From assembly GCA_947095535.1 (NCBI GenBank), contig OX352774.1, positions 78,616,416-78,680,415 on the forward strand: a stretch of 64,000 nt of DNA, read 5' to 3'. The DNA comes from Poecilobothrus nobilitatus (Eukaryota > Arthropoda > Insecta > Diptera > Dolichopodidae). Under the pieces are notes generated by a model. It was not told where the DNA came from. It searched no databases and saw nothing but the letters and a program-made list of their open reading frames with translations. A program made the translations under genes and the position numbers. Below, piece by piece: positions 51,181 through 61,946 of the stretch (position 1 is the stretch's first letter; each line of letters starts with the position of its first letter).

Positions 51181-52691
51181 TTTTTTTTGGTTTTTTCGTA
51201 AAGTAAAAGAAACATAAGAGAATTAGAATTGAAAATTTAAACAATTTTTGACTAATAACATTTTCTTAAAGTACATAACAAATGAAATTTTAAAAAGTAT
51301 ATAAACTATAAAAGAAAAATTTAATTTTCTTCTACTTTTCAAAAAAAAAAAAATGTCATCAACAAAATAACATAAAAATTTTGTTATGTCCTTGTGTTTT
51401 ATTTATTCAAAAAACAAAAAAAAAGAATATTCCTTGAGGATAACATCTGTTAAAATTAATTTTACTTCTATAAACATTTTATATATTATAAATTACCTTA
51501 TGTTCAATGTTTTATGTCTGTTTCATGTTTTATTCTTAATTAAAATGTTTCATTTAATCAATTATACACATGTAATATATTATAATGTTATGCAACTAAT
51601 TGAAATACACACATATATTATATTTTTGTTAGACATTTTCATTTTTATGAAATTTAAGAATAGAACCAAAATTTTTAAAGTCAGAATAAAATCTTTAATT
51701 AATTATTAAAAAAATATTTTTTCAAAGAAAAATTCAATATAACTGAAATTAAGATTTATTGTAAGAAGTTGAATGCTAAAGAAATCTTAGATTTACTTCT
51801 TTCATAACTCGAAATATCAGGCACAAGAGTCAAAGTTGGGGAATATTTTGATGATAGATGAATTTAATTGTAAGGAATGCTATTAATTTTATATTTATCC
51901 AACGGAATGGTAGTTAGGTCGCCAGTCTTCAATTTTCTGTCAAAACTCTATTAGATTTCGATATTATAGCGTAGTGGTGACATCATCAGTCTTAAATAGA
52001 AATATTTTAGATTCAAAACTCTAATAGAGCATGGTTGACGATTTGCGTTGGAAAATAAAATAAATTCAACTGCGTAATCCATGACTTAATGGAACTTTTA
52101 ATTCAAAGTGACTTAAGCTTATCTTAATATGAATAATAAGGGATTTAGTAAATGCTCCAAACTCCTTATAGAAGTGGGCATAAGTAAAAATAAATTTTAG
52201 CGAAAGCGGACGCAGAATTTTCAATACAAAATTTTTTTCTTGTTTTTTTGAATGCTTCACCCTTAAACGTCCAGAAAATCGAATTTCAGCGAAATCTATT
52301 TTTTCTTTCGAAAACTCATCACAACATCTCATAGGATTTTATACTACGAGTAAAATAATAATATGGAAAGTACATATTTCTTAACTACTACTAGGTAGTT
52401 TTCCATTCTTCACTGAAAAAAATCCTAATCTTAGAAAATTTAAAATTGTATGGATCTTAACAAGCCCCGTCGTGATAATCAACTAGAAGTAAAGGGTATC
52501 AAGTTTTAGACCAGTGATACGAGATTTTTTGCTTGATAAAGATTGAAAAATTTTTTATCGTTTTGAAACAATATATAGTGAAAAATAGATAGACCTTTTT
52601 TCTTATTCTTCTAAATATTATTCAAGACACATGGCTAAGAGTCGGTTTTACTAATTTATATATACGAAGAACTTCTGTTTTAGATCTCTTT
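51181..52691. other. mostly A+T-rich DNA between two HINE-B copies
   Basis: Two stop-free frames here (51386-51709 +, 52066-52332 -) have no recognised domain and are not annotated as genes. A decayed tRNA-like stretch is listed separately at 51960-52030. Confidence 0.4.
51960..52030 (+). repeat. decayed tRNA-like (Pol III) sequence, probable second SINE family
   Basis: TAGCGTAGTGG at 51967-51977 fits the A-box consensus TRGYNNARNGG exactly. After 33 bases GATTCAAAACTC (52010-52021) resembles a worn B box (GGTTCRANNCC). The sequence differs from the 5.1-kb SINE family. No tail or duplication was found, so it is a relic at best. Confidence 0.3.
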
Positions 52692-54129
52692 TTATACCCG
52701 TGTAAACGTATGTCCAAGGTTATAATAATTACCATTACGTCCGTCCGCACGGTAACTCAAAAAATAAAGGACTTTAACTTTAAAAAAATTGTTAGTTTCG
52801 GGCACTGTTTAAATCCAGGAAATCCAGAAAGTTCGCCCGGCGGATTTGAGTAGCTGCCATACAACTTCTTCTTTATATAAAAATAATTCCGTGTCTATTG
52901 AAGCTAGGGTTTTTTTTTTTTTTTACGAGGGACGGTGGAAAACATCAAAAGTCACTCAAAAGAACTGCACGAGGTTCCTCTGAGTAGTGTTGGACTCTAA
53001 CCAACCAAAACCACCCCCTTTAAAACCAAACTATAGGATTGGACCTTTAATACATAATCATATAATGTACAGCTTGGTTTTGGCGAAAAGGATGGGGGAA
53101 GGATTACTTGGGTGTTTGAATATAGGAAAATTGGGATTATGGAGGATGAAGGGAAAAATTTGGATAGTTATTTTGAAGAAAGATGTTAGTATTCTTCTTG
53201 AATTTCGATATGTCGTACACAAATAAATTACCAACTTTTGGGAACACATGTGCGGGCATAAGTTCCATAAACGCGACGTGCGCATGACAAACGAATTTTC
53301 GAATGCTGTATTGCGCCATCTTGCCAGTTCGACAGTGCATGGGTGGGCATCTGTTGCACTCCTCGTTTCACGTTGGAAAACTTTGAGTGGAGGCATTAAT
53401 TGTTTTATTTCTTTAGAACAGGTGTTCACGCCTACAAGGTATCTATAAAAGAGGGTCAATGACCCAACAGTACCGCGATGGCAAAGTGGAGTGAGCGTTA
53501 AGGTAACACTGGGGTCGCCAATAAGGCAAATAGCTCTGTTTTGCACTTTGTCGAGATAACCCAGCGCTGTTTGGGGTGCTCCAGCCCAAATATGTGCGTT
53601 ATACTCCATTTTCGGCCTAATGTACATTTTATAGATGTTGAGAAGATCGGAAGGAGAAAAGTAAGCTTTACAGCCATACAAGAAACCTAGACATTTAGCA
53701 GCATTTTTAGCTATACTAAAAATATGATTTGACCAGGTCAATTTCTGATTTAACTCGATGCCCGATGAATGTTTAAATCTGTTGAGTGCTGCAAAGCTTC
53801 ACCAAGGGTATATGAAATTTTGTAAAAAGATGTCAAGTTGAATACCAACAGGTTCTGTAAAATTTGGTTGCGCTACAAGTTACAAGTTTGGTTTGGTAAC
53901 GACAAGTTACTTGCATATCTGGGAACGTAATTAAGACAGGCATCTAAAATCTTCTAAAAGTTTTATAGTAATAGCTTCTGTAAAATGTGGTTTGTTCGTG
54001 GCAACAAGTTCGAGTACTTAGGTGTCATACAACACTAAAATTTATATTTTTGAAATTTTGAAAATGATGGTTAAGTTTTGTGGAAGCAGCGTATATTATA
54101 TTGACACCTACTGCACTATTCCTCGTTAT
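52692..54129 (+). mobile_element. HINE-B, second copy, split by a LINE insertion
   Basis: The start TATACCCGTGTAAACGTATG (52693 onward) corresponds to the 50.0-kb copy, followed by the ACGTCCGTCCGCAC tract, CGGCGGATTTGAGTAGCTGC and GTCTATTGAAGCTAGG. The repeat unit is then broken at 52909/53805 and resumes with GTATATGAAATTTTGTAAAA. The last part keeps AAAATTTGGTTGCGCT, TCTAAAATCTTCTAAAAG and the end GACACC-TACTGCACTATTCCTCGTT. Removing 52910-53804 restores a HINE-B of about 540 bp, half the length of the first copy, so it also has fewer internal units. Confidence 0.7.
52910..53804 (-). mobile_element. 5'-truncated jockey-type LINE inserted in HINE-B
   Basis: Minus strand. The truncated 5' end is at about 53804, and the poly(A) tail appears as T at 52910-52924. 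The protein begins SSGIELNQKLTWSNHIFSIA and continues with SPSDLLNIYKMYIRPKMEYN, HIWAGAPQTALGYLDKVQNR, SVTLTLTPLCHRGTVGSLTL, FENSFVMRTSRLWN: the region after the reverse-transcriptase core in jockey-type elements. Near 53255 the frame shifts to PAHVFPKVGNLFVYDISKFK, and a third frame near 53050-52994 gives VLKGVVLVG and the stop. It is therefore dead, with at least two frame changes. AGGG flanks it on both sides (52906-52909 and 53805-53808) as a short target-site duplication. Confidence 0.85.
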
Positions 54130-55079
54130 TTACCCTAATTACCGTTGAATCTCGGGTTGCCATTCTATGCCATATTTCACGAACCTAGTCGGTTAATTTT
54201 CGAATGCTGGAATGTTGAGTACACCCTTTTCATGGCTATTGTTGTTTCTCATTACTTGACCAGACCTAAATCTTTTTTGATCACATCTAAATCTTAAATT
54301 TACCTCTTTTTCTATACCTTTTCTTTTTCTATATATATATTCTTTTTTAAACTGCTTATTTTATTAAAATAAAATTTTCTTAATTAAATGATTTGTTTAT
54401 ATCATTTATATGTTTTTATAATCATATCTTTAGTAAACCTTTATACCAAACCAAAATATCCCTTTACGAATTAAAGAAAATTAGCTTTTTAATTAAAATT
54501 TTTAACAGAAATTTTTAATAAATAATTCAAACTATACTTAAAGATTTGTTATATTTTTAATTACTTAATATTTTCGGTACTCTTCACTAAGTGTAAATTT
54601 TGTTTTATTTGAATAATCAAATTTGAATACAAAAACAACGTTGCATAACTAACAGAATCAATTTTTTTTTTAAATCAAAAGTTTGTTAAAATGAGAGCTA
54701 AAAACATTGATTTTAAAACTTCTAACAAATGTTCTTAAAATTCCATTAAAAATTTTTGTTGTTAAAAAGGAACAAAAGAAAAAAAGTTGAATGCATTAGA
54801 ATTTGAAAACTTTTAAAAATAACTAATATAAAAATTGTAATCAATTGGCAATTATTCGAATTTGAAATCCAACAAGGCAGTATATAAAATCAAAGATTTC
54901 TAAAGGAGCACATTTTCAAAAAGACTATATTTTCAGGAGAATTTCAGAATTATTATTGCGTCAATAGATACGTACTTTCTTCAATTTTAGGGAAACGTTA
55001 TATAATTAAGAAAAGTCGTCGAAAAATCAAAAAATATAATAATGTGGTTCCAATTTTTATCTCTTACTTATGACAAATT
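54130..55079. other. A+T-rich non-coding sequence
   Basis: Nothing recognised; very A+T-rich. Confidence 0.4.
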
Positions 55080-56257
55080 TGCGCAAGTATCCAGTAGTTA
55101 TAAATTTACAATTTTTAATCTTTCCGACTTTTGAATTTTTTACATATATGAAAATTTCAAAACTCTGACTAAAAGCGTTCCGAGGATACGAAAGATACAT
55201 AATCTTACAAAATTTATGGAAAAACAAATTTTTCCATAACGGTAAATTTAAATACTATTAATTAACTCTAGAATTACGATGTTATTTTTCAGACATTAAT
55301 ACTAAATATTAGTGAGTCGCAAGTCAGACGTTAATATTAAATATTAGTGAGTCGACCAACAATTCAAAGAAAACCTAAAATTTTCTTAAGTTCCCTAAAA
55401 TTTTAATAAGGTTTGAGGAAAGAAAACGAAAAATAAAATTTATTATTCTTATAAATTCAATTATTTATTGGGGCCTTGGTGAGCTAGTGGGTAAGAGCGT
55501 ATGAAATACATTATAAACACCGAGGAGAAGTGGGTTGGAATTCCACACACATCGTAAGAATAATTCCCCCTTACGACATTTACAGCCACGTCTGAAAAGG
55601 AAAGGCTGTGTAAATGAAAAGTAAAGGCTGTGAAAGGAATAAAACTAAAAAAAAAAAAAATTAACAAAAATAAGAATTCTTCTCTTACAGACTTGGATTT
55701 TAGTTCTATTTACCACTAAGAAAAAGTCGTTTCGGCTAACACGCTCTTTATAACTAGGAAATCAGAACACCTACCTAAGAAATATTTCTATAGTCTAAAA
55801 AAGGTACAGATGAATAATGAAGTTTCAAAAAAAATCAGAATGATTCATTTATAAATTAGAGAGGAAAAGCAAAAAAGTTCTTATGTGTTAATCAAATCGA
55901 CTAACATTACTATTCTAGGGTCAATGTTAACAAGGTATCTGTCGTTTGATGTTTTACACTAAAAAAATATTAAGTAAAATATGAGATAAATAGATTTGAA
56001 AATAAAAATTTTTCAAATTTTGGGAGACTCTAATGGGTGGGGCAAAATACAAAAAATTGTTCAACTACACCAATTTTTTGATAAGACTTATTCATGGTTA
56101 AAGGTTCATTCCTCCATGTTAAACGGTTTAGATTCATCCGTGTGTTTAGCAGTTTTGTAAACACACGGATGAATAGACAGAGGAATGGACAGCTAGATGA
56201 TTAAAAATAATAAGAAAATTTTTGAAAATTGTTTTTGATAATAATGTCCTAAAAAAA
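55080..56257 (-). mobile_element. HINE-C, highly diverged copy, interrupted by a SINE
   Basis: Its 5' end (minus strand, about 56257) keeps TTTTTTTAGGACATTAT, matching TTTTTTAGCACATTTCC of the other copies. Further in are GGGTGGGGC, ATAAGACTTATTCATGGTTAAA, and the block CCATAACGGTAAATTTAAAT at 55234-55253. The SINE at 55470-55660 sits in the middle. A small tandem duplication of about 33 bp (TTAATAYTAAATATTAGTGA unit, 55290-55350) and a perfect 17-bp hairpin (56132-56174) are inside it. Confidence 0.5.
55470..55660 (+). mobile_element. tRNA-derived SINE, diverged copy
   Basis: Same family as 5113-5310. The A box has decayed to TGAGCTAGTGG (55480-55490) and the B box to GGTTGGAATTCC (about 55533-55544). 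The CCACACACATCGTAAG and TTACGACATTTACAGCCACG blocks remain, with a local duplication near the end (GAAAAG-TAAAGGCTGTG) and an A tail to about 55660. No clear target-site duplication. Confidence 0.75.
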
Positions 56258-56328
56258 TCAAATTCGTGAGTTTCTCTTTAATCTATATTATTTCACATAT
56301 TCTTTGTTTTGCATTACAATATAATCAT

Positions 56329-56549
56329 TATACCCGTACGATAGGATCGGGTATAATAAAATTACTCCTCCGTTTGTAACACCTCGAAATAAGCGAGCTA
56401 GATACACCTTCAAAGGTATGGATCGGATCAGAAAAAAATTCTAAGACGTTTGAGCCATATCCGCCAGCATGCTAACTTAAAAATTAAGAAAGCTAGAATC
56501 TTGAAATTTACACAAAATATTCTGGGAGTAATTTGTAGGTTCCCTATTT
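56329..56549 (+). mobile_element. outer HINE-A, 5' segment
   Basis: Starts TATACCCGTACGATAGG with the inverted partner GGGTATA, then CTCCTCCGTTTGTAACACC, CGAGCTAGATA, TATGGATCGGATC and CCGCCAGCATGC (a worn GTCC tract). It runs as far as TAGGTTCCCTATTTTT, then stops at a T run. The continuation of this element is found after the inserted copy, at 58121. Confidence 0.75.
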
Positions 56550-58120
56550 TTATAACCGTACGATAGGATCGGGTATAATAAAATTACTCCTCCGTTTGTA
56601 ACACCTCGAAATAAGTGAGCTAGATATACCTTCAAAGGTATGGATCGGATCAGAAAAAAATTCTAAGACTTTTGAGCCATGTCCGTCCGTCAGCACGCTA
56701 ACTCAAAAACTAACAAAGCTAGAATCTTGCAATTTACACAAAATATTCTGGGAGTAATTTGTAGGTTCCCTATTTTTTTTTGGTTGAGTTTGGACCAAAC
56801 CTTAGGGTAGCTCTCGAACACCTAACTTTTAGATCCTCACACTTTTTTTGAAATAGAGCTATGAAATTTTAACAGCTGATAGATCTTACAAAAATATTAA
56901 TTTTATTTTTAATAACTTTTTTTTGTAGCTCCACCCGTTACAGAGCTACAGCTCCCCAAAGGTTCAAAAAAGCTCTATATTTAAATTGTTATAGCACAAG
57001 TTGTATAAGGTATATCTTCATTTGTAAAACGCCAAACGATTACTACTTTTATTAGCTTTAAAAGTATGTATACAATTAATATATAGAGGTGGCATACGGT
57101 GTCTTAATTTACCGTTATGCGAAACTAAAATTTTGCAAAATCCTTTAACCCTTCTATGTTCTAAACGGTTTAAGTTGGAAACTGAAATTTTGACAGAAGT
57201 TAGATCTTTGAAAATAAGTATGAGTCATCTCAAAAATTTTATTTGTATCACCCCCCGTTTAGGAGCTGCAAGGGGTCAAAAACTGAAAATTTCCTATTTT
57301 TAAACACCTGTAACTTGAACACCTGTTAAAATTTTTTTGAAGTAATACACTAAAATTAAAGCTTCAACATTATACTCTTATTTCTGTTAATAACTTTTTT
57401 TAATAATATAGGGTTACTTTATAATTGACGAAAGTGTTACTTGATTTTTTCAAATTTTCTAACAAATTCTAACGAATTTTTTGCATTTTGTTTTACTCGA
57501 TAATTTGAAATTGTTGAGGATATAATGCGTAGTACAAAAAACTGTAAATAAATAAACAACAGAACGGTTGCTTGAAGAATTTTTATTTATATGATATTGA
57601 TATATACACATACTTATATAATATTATGTTTATTTACATATCGTATATGTCACTAGTGAATGAATGATAAGAGTGTAGATGTATATTATATATCGCCGTA
57701 TTTACATACATATATGTATTTTATTGTACTTATAAGAAATTATTCTGTCAATGGCATATTTAAATATAATATAATATAATATTTAAAATTATATTTATTA
57801 CTTTGTACTAAGTAAATTTAATATACATTTACCGCTTAGTATTAAATGGTACTATAGAATATTTGAAAAAGTTTTGGATTGATAATCGTCATGTGGAAGG
57901 TTAGAATCTGCTTTTGAAGAATGTACATATAAACATATAGTTTGAATATATGTACAACCCATAGTTCTAGAAATTATAAAATTCACCCAAATTATTTTAA
58001 AATACTAAAATATTAAAAAAATAATATTGTAAGCAGAGTGACAGGCTGTGACAGGCTAACGGTTCGTACGGGTGACAAAGGTGACAAGAGTTGACAAAGG
58101 CAACTGTAATCTTCCTCGTT
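56550..58120 (+). mobile_element. complete HINE-A nested inside another HINE-A
   Basis: A full element of about 1.57 kb. The 5' end is TATAACCGTACGATAGG with inverted partner GGGTATA. It has GTCCGTCCGTC about 130 bp in, the core with TTACCGTTATGCGAAAC (about 57110), a degenerate subterminal repeat (TTCGTACGGGT), the 3' hairpin AGTTG-ACAAAGG-CAACT and the terminus CTTCCTCGTT. It sits exactly between the two halves of the outer element, in a T run. It is uninterrupted at the position equivalent to the HINE-D insertion (58012-58035). Non-coding. Confidence 0.75.
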
Positions 58121-59355
58121 TTTTGTTGAGTTTGAACCAAAACTTAGGGTAGCTCTCGAATACCTAACTTTTAGATCCCCACATTTTTTTTTGAAATAGA
58201 GCTATGAAATTTTAACACAAAAATATTAATTTTATTTTTAATAACTTTTTTTTGTAGCCCCATCCGTTACGGAGCTACAGCTCCCCAAAGGTTCAAAAAA
58301 GCTCTATATTTAAATTATTATAGCACAAGTTGTATAAGGTATATCTTCATTTTGAAAACGCCAAACGATTACTACTTTTACTAGCTTTAAAAGTATATAT
58401 ACAATAAATATATATTTGTGGCATACGGTGTCTTAATTTACCGTTATGCGAAACTCAAATTTTGTAAAATCCTTTAACCATTCTATCTTCTAAACGGTTT
58501 AAGTTGGAAACTGAAATTTTGACAGAAGTTAGATCTTTGAAAATAAGTATGAGTCATTTCAGAAATTTTTTTTGTATCACCCCCTGTTTAGGAGCTGTAA
58601 GGGGTCAAAAACTGAAAATTTCCTATTTTTAAACACCTGTAATTTGAACACCTGTTAAAATTTTTTTGAAGTAATACACAAAAATTAAAGCTTCAACATT
58701 ATACTCTTATTTTTGTTAACAACTTTTTTTAATAATATAGGGTTACTTTTTAATTGACAAAAGTGTTACTTGATTTTTTCAAATTTTCTAACAAATTTCT
58801 TTAACGAATTTTTTGTATTTTGTTTCACTCGATAATTTGAAATTGTTGAGGATATAATGCGTAGTACAAAAAAATGTAAATAAATGAACAACATAACGGT
58901 TGCTTGAAGAATTTTTATTTATATGATATTGATATATATACATATACTTATATAATATCATGTTTATTTACATATCGTATATGTCACTAGTGAATGAATG
59001 ATAAGAGTATATATGTATATTATATAGCGCCGTATTTACATACATATATGTATTTTATTGTACTTATAAGAAATTATTCTGTCAATGGCATATTTAAATA
59101 TAATATAATATAATATTTAAAATTATATTTATTACTTTGTACTAAGTAAATTTAATATACATTTACCGCTTAGTATTAAATGGTACTATAGAATATTTGA
59201 AAAAGTTTTGGATTGATAATCGTTATGTGAAAGGTTAGAATCTGCTTTTGAAGAATGTACATATAAACATATAGTTTGAATATATGTACAACCCATAGTT
59301 TTAGAAATTATAAAATTCACTCAAATTATTTTAAAATACTAAAATATTAAAAAAA
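58121..59355 (+). mobile_element. outer HINE-A, middle segment
   Basis: Begins TTTTGTTGAGTTTGAACC, the sequence that should follow the T run of 56329-56549, and runs through the core (TTACCGTTATGCGAAAC at about 58438) to ATATTAAAAAAA at 59355, where the HINE-D is inserted. Closely similar to 56774-58023. Confidence 0.75.
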
Positions 59356-61853
59356 CAAGTAAATGTAACAGTAAGTCGATGCAACCGACTTATTAATACC
59401 CTACACCTGAATAATTCGAATTAAATTAACAATCCATAAGTGTTTTTGGCAGCTGCTTGAACTTCTTCCCTTTTCTGTCTTATTCAACTCGAATTTCAAG
59501 AACGTAAAAGAGGCATCCGCTTGGGATATGCTTGACACCCTTGTATAAAATTTTAAGTTTCTATCTTAATTATTTTCGAAGATTGGTAGTCCTTGGGATG
59601 TTTGTGTCAGCTACCCGAATTGCCACTCTAATTCATCGAATCCATCTCAGGAACATAAAGAAAACTTGCCAGAACACCATTCTATTAAATTTAAAGGTTC
59701 TACTTTTGTTGGTTTTGGAGATATGCTCGTTGCTCTTGTGCTCGTCCGGAAGTTTCCAAAATACGAACCCATGGTTCAAATTCTTTCAAATGTCAGTTTC
59801 CAATTTTACAGAAAAGGAAACATAACAGAACACCTTTGTACTAAAAATAAAAGTTCTATCTTTGTTGGTTGTGGAGATATACTCGTTTGCTCTGGGGCTC
59901 GTCCGGAAGCTTCCAAGATTTGAACCCATGGACCAAATCCTCACAAATTTCAGAAACATAAATCAAACATGAAGGAACACCATTCTGCCTAATTTAAAGG
60001 TTATATCTTTGTTGCATTTGGAGATCATATCATTTGCTCTGAGGCTCGTTCGGAAGCTTTCAAAATCCGAACCCAAGGACCAAATACTCTCAAATTTCAG
60101 AGGCCTAAATCATACATGAAAGAACACCATTATTCCAAAAGTAAAGGTTATATATTTGTTGTTTTTGGAGATAATCTCATTTGCTCTGAGGCTCGTTCGG
60201 AAGCTTCCAAAATCCAAACCCATGGACCACATCCTCTTAAATTTTAGAGACATAAATAAAACTGGAAGAAACATCATTATAAAAAATTTAAAGGTTCTAT
60301 CTTTATTGGTTTTGGAGATAATCTCGTTTGCTCTAGGGCTCTTTCGGAAGTTTCCAAAACCCGAACCCATGGACCAAATCTTCTCACATTTCAGAGACTT
60401 AAATAAAACATGAAAGAACACCACCCTGCCAAATTTAAGGTTATATCTTTGTTGGTTTTGGAGATAATCTCATTTGCTCTGGTGCTCGTTCGGAAGCTTC
60501 CAAAACCAAACCCATGGACCAAATCCTCTTAAATTTCAGAGACATAAATCAAACACGAAAGAACACCATTGTACCAAATTCAAAGGTTCTACCTTTGTTC
60601 GTATTGGATATAATCTCATTTGCTCTGCGGCTCGTTCGGAAGCTTCCAAAATTCGAATCCACGGTTCAAATTCTTTCAAATTTAAACCCATGGCCAAATC
60701 CTCTCAAATTTCAGAGACTTAAATCAAACATGAAAAAACACCATTCGGCCAAATTTAAAGGTTATATATATTTGTTGTTTTTGGAGATAATCTCATTTGC
60801 TCTGGGGCTCGTTGGGAAGCTTCCAAAATCCCAACCCATGGACCACATCCTCTTAAATTTTAGAGACATAAATCAAACTGGAAGAAACATCATTATAAAA
60901 AATTTAAAGGTTCTATCTTTATTGGTTTTGGAGATAATCTCGTTTGCTCTGGGGCTCGTTCGGAAGTTTCCAAAACCCGAACCCATGGACCAAATCTTCT
61001 CACATTTCAGAGACTTAAATAAAACATGAAAGAACACCACCCTGCCAAATTTAAAGGTTATATCTTTGTTGGTTTTGGAGATAATCTCATTTGCTCTGGT
61101 GCTCGTTCGGAAGCTTCCAAATCCAAACCCATGGACCAAATTCTCCTAAATTTCAGAGGCCTAAATCATACATGAAAGAACACCATTCTGCCAAAAGTAA
61201 AGGTTATATCTTTATTGGTTTTGGAGATAATCTCATTTGCTCTGGGGCTCGTTCGGAAGCTTCCAAATCCAAAACCCATGGACCAAATCCTCTTAAATTT
61301 CAGAGACATAAATCGAACGGGAAGGAACATCATTGTACAAAATTTAAAGGTTCTATCTTTGTTGGTTTTGGAAATAATCTCATTTGCTCTGGTGCTCGTT
61401 CGGAAGCTTCCAAAACCCAAACCCATGGACCAAATCCTCTTAAATTTCAGAGACATAAATCGAACGGGAAGAAACATCATTGTACAAAATTTGAAGGTTC
61501 TATCTTTGTTGCTTTTGGAGATAATCTCGTTTGCGGAGATTATCTCCAAAAGCCGGAATCATTCGGAAGCTTCCAGAATCCGAACCCATGGACGGATTTT
61601 GTCCAGATTCGAACTTAGCCTTTCTTTCGTAATTAGTAACCTACTATATAAATTTCATCAAGATAGCATCATTATTTTTTGAGTTATCGTGCGTACGGAC
61701 GGACGGGCGGACGGACGGACATCGCTAAATCGACTCCGGCGGTGATCCTGATTCAGAATATATATACATGTCTATACCTAACTCGCTTCCTTTTGGTGGT
61801 TACAAACACCATACCAAAGTTAATATACCCTATACTTTATGTGTAGGGTATAA
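59356..61853 (-). mobile_element. HINE-D, complete, with a long internal tandem array
   Basis: Read on the minus strand. The 5' end TTATACCCTACAC has the inverted pair TATACCCTA/TAGGGTATA (61824-61832, 61844-61852). Then follow GGAAGCGAG, TATATATATTCTGAATCAGG and ATCACC, then AGTCGATTTAGCGATGTCCG with further GTCC units. This order (GGAAGCG, TATATATTCT, ATCAGGATCA, GTCGAT, ATGTCCGTC) closely parallels Drosophila DINE-1. A tandem array fills most of the element. The 3' end has the subterminal repeat ATACCCTACAC (59396-59406), inverted to 61841-61851, then a 7-bp hairpin TAAGTCG/CGACTTA (59372-59392). Insertion is between A and T with no duplication. Confidence 0.8.
59690..61600. repeat. 13-unit tandem array, period about 147 bp
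   Basis: Anchor GGTTTTGGAGATA (or variants) at 59711, 59867, 60014, 60161, 60308, 60454, 60600, 60777, 60924, 61071, 61217, 61364 and 61511. Spacing is 146 or 147 except 156 and 177 (a 30-bp insertion). Units fall in two types: one with ACCATTCTGCCAAATTTAAA before GGTTATATC, the other with CATCATTGTACAAAATTTAA before GGTTCTATC. Two or three successive units recur as a block 616 bp apart (60308/60454 and 60924/61071), indicating higher-order amplification. Since 147 is a multiple of three, frames stay open through several units on both strands; they are not genes. Confidence 0.9.
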
Positions 61854-61946
61854 TAATATTGTAAGCAGAGTGACAGGCTGTGAACATACTAACGGTTCGT
61901 ACGGGTATCTAAGAGTTGACAAAGGCAACTGTATTCTTCCTCGTTT
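61854..61946 (+). mobile_element. outer HINE-A, 3' end
   Basis: Resumes at TAATATTGTAAGCAGAGTG and ends the outer element. The subterminal repeat TCGTACGGGTAT is at 61897-61908 (complement of ATACCCGTACGA at the 5' end), the hairpin AGTTG-ACAAAGG-CAACT at 61914-61930, and the terminus GTATTCTTCCTCGTT follows. Confidence 0.8.

Noticed and set aside
51386..51709. 107-codon plus-strand frame rich in hydrophobic residues, considered as a membrane-protein or chemoreceptor exon.
   Set aside because: Composition is what A+T-rich DNA gives by chance, no receptor motif, no splice sites of note.
52066..52332. 88-codon minus-strand frame with less biased composition.
   Set aside because: No recognisable domain, and no promoter or splice evidence; a chance frame or old repeat fragment cannot be told apart.
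60110..61682. Overlapping open frames of 82-175 codons on both strands in the right-hand array.
   Set aside because: They come from a repeat of 147 bp, a multiple of three, so a frame open in one unit stays open in the next, on both strands. Products have no known domain and the array lies inside a HINE-D.
59356..61853. Search for a Helentron Rep/helicase or endonuclease in the HINE elements.
   Set aside because: No Rep, helicase or OTU-type motif in any frame; all HINEs here are non-autonomous.
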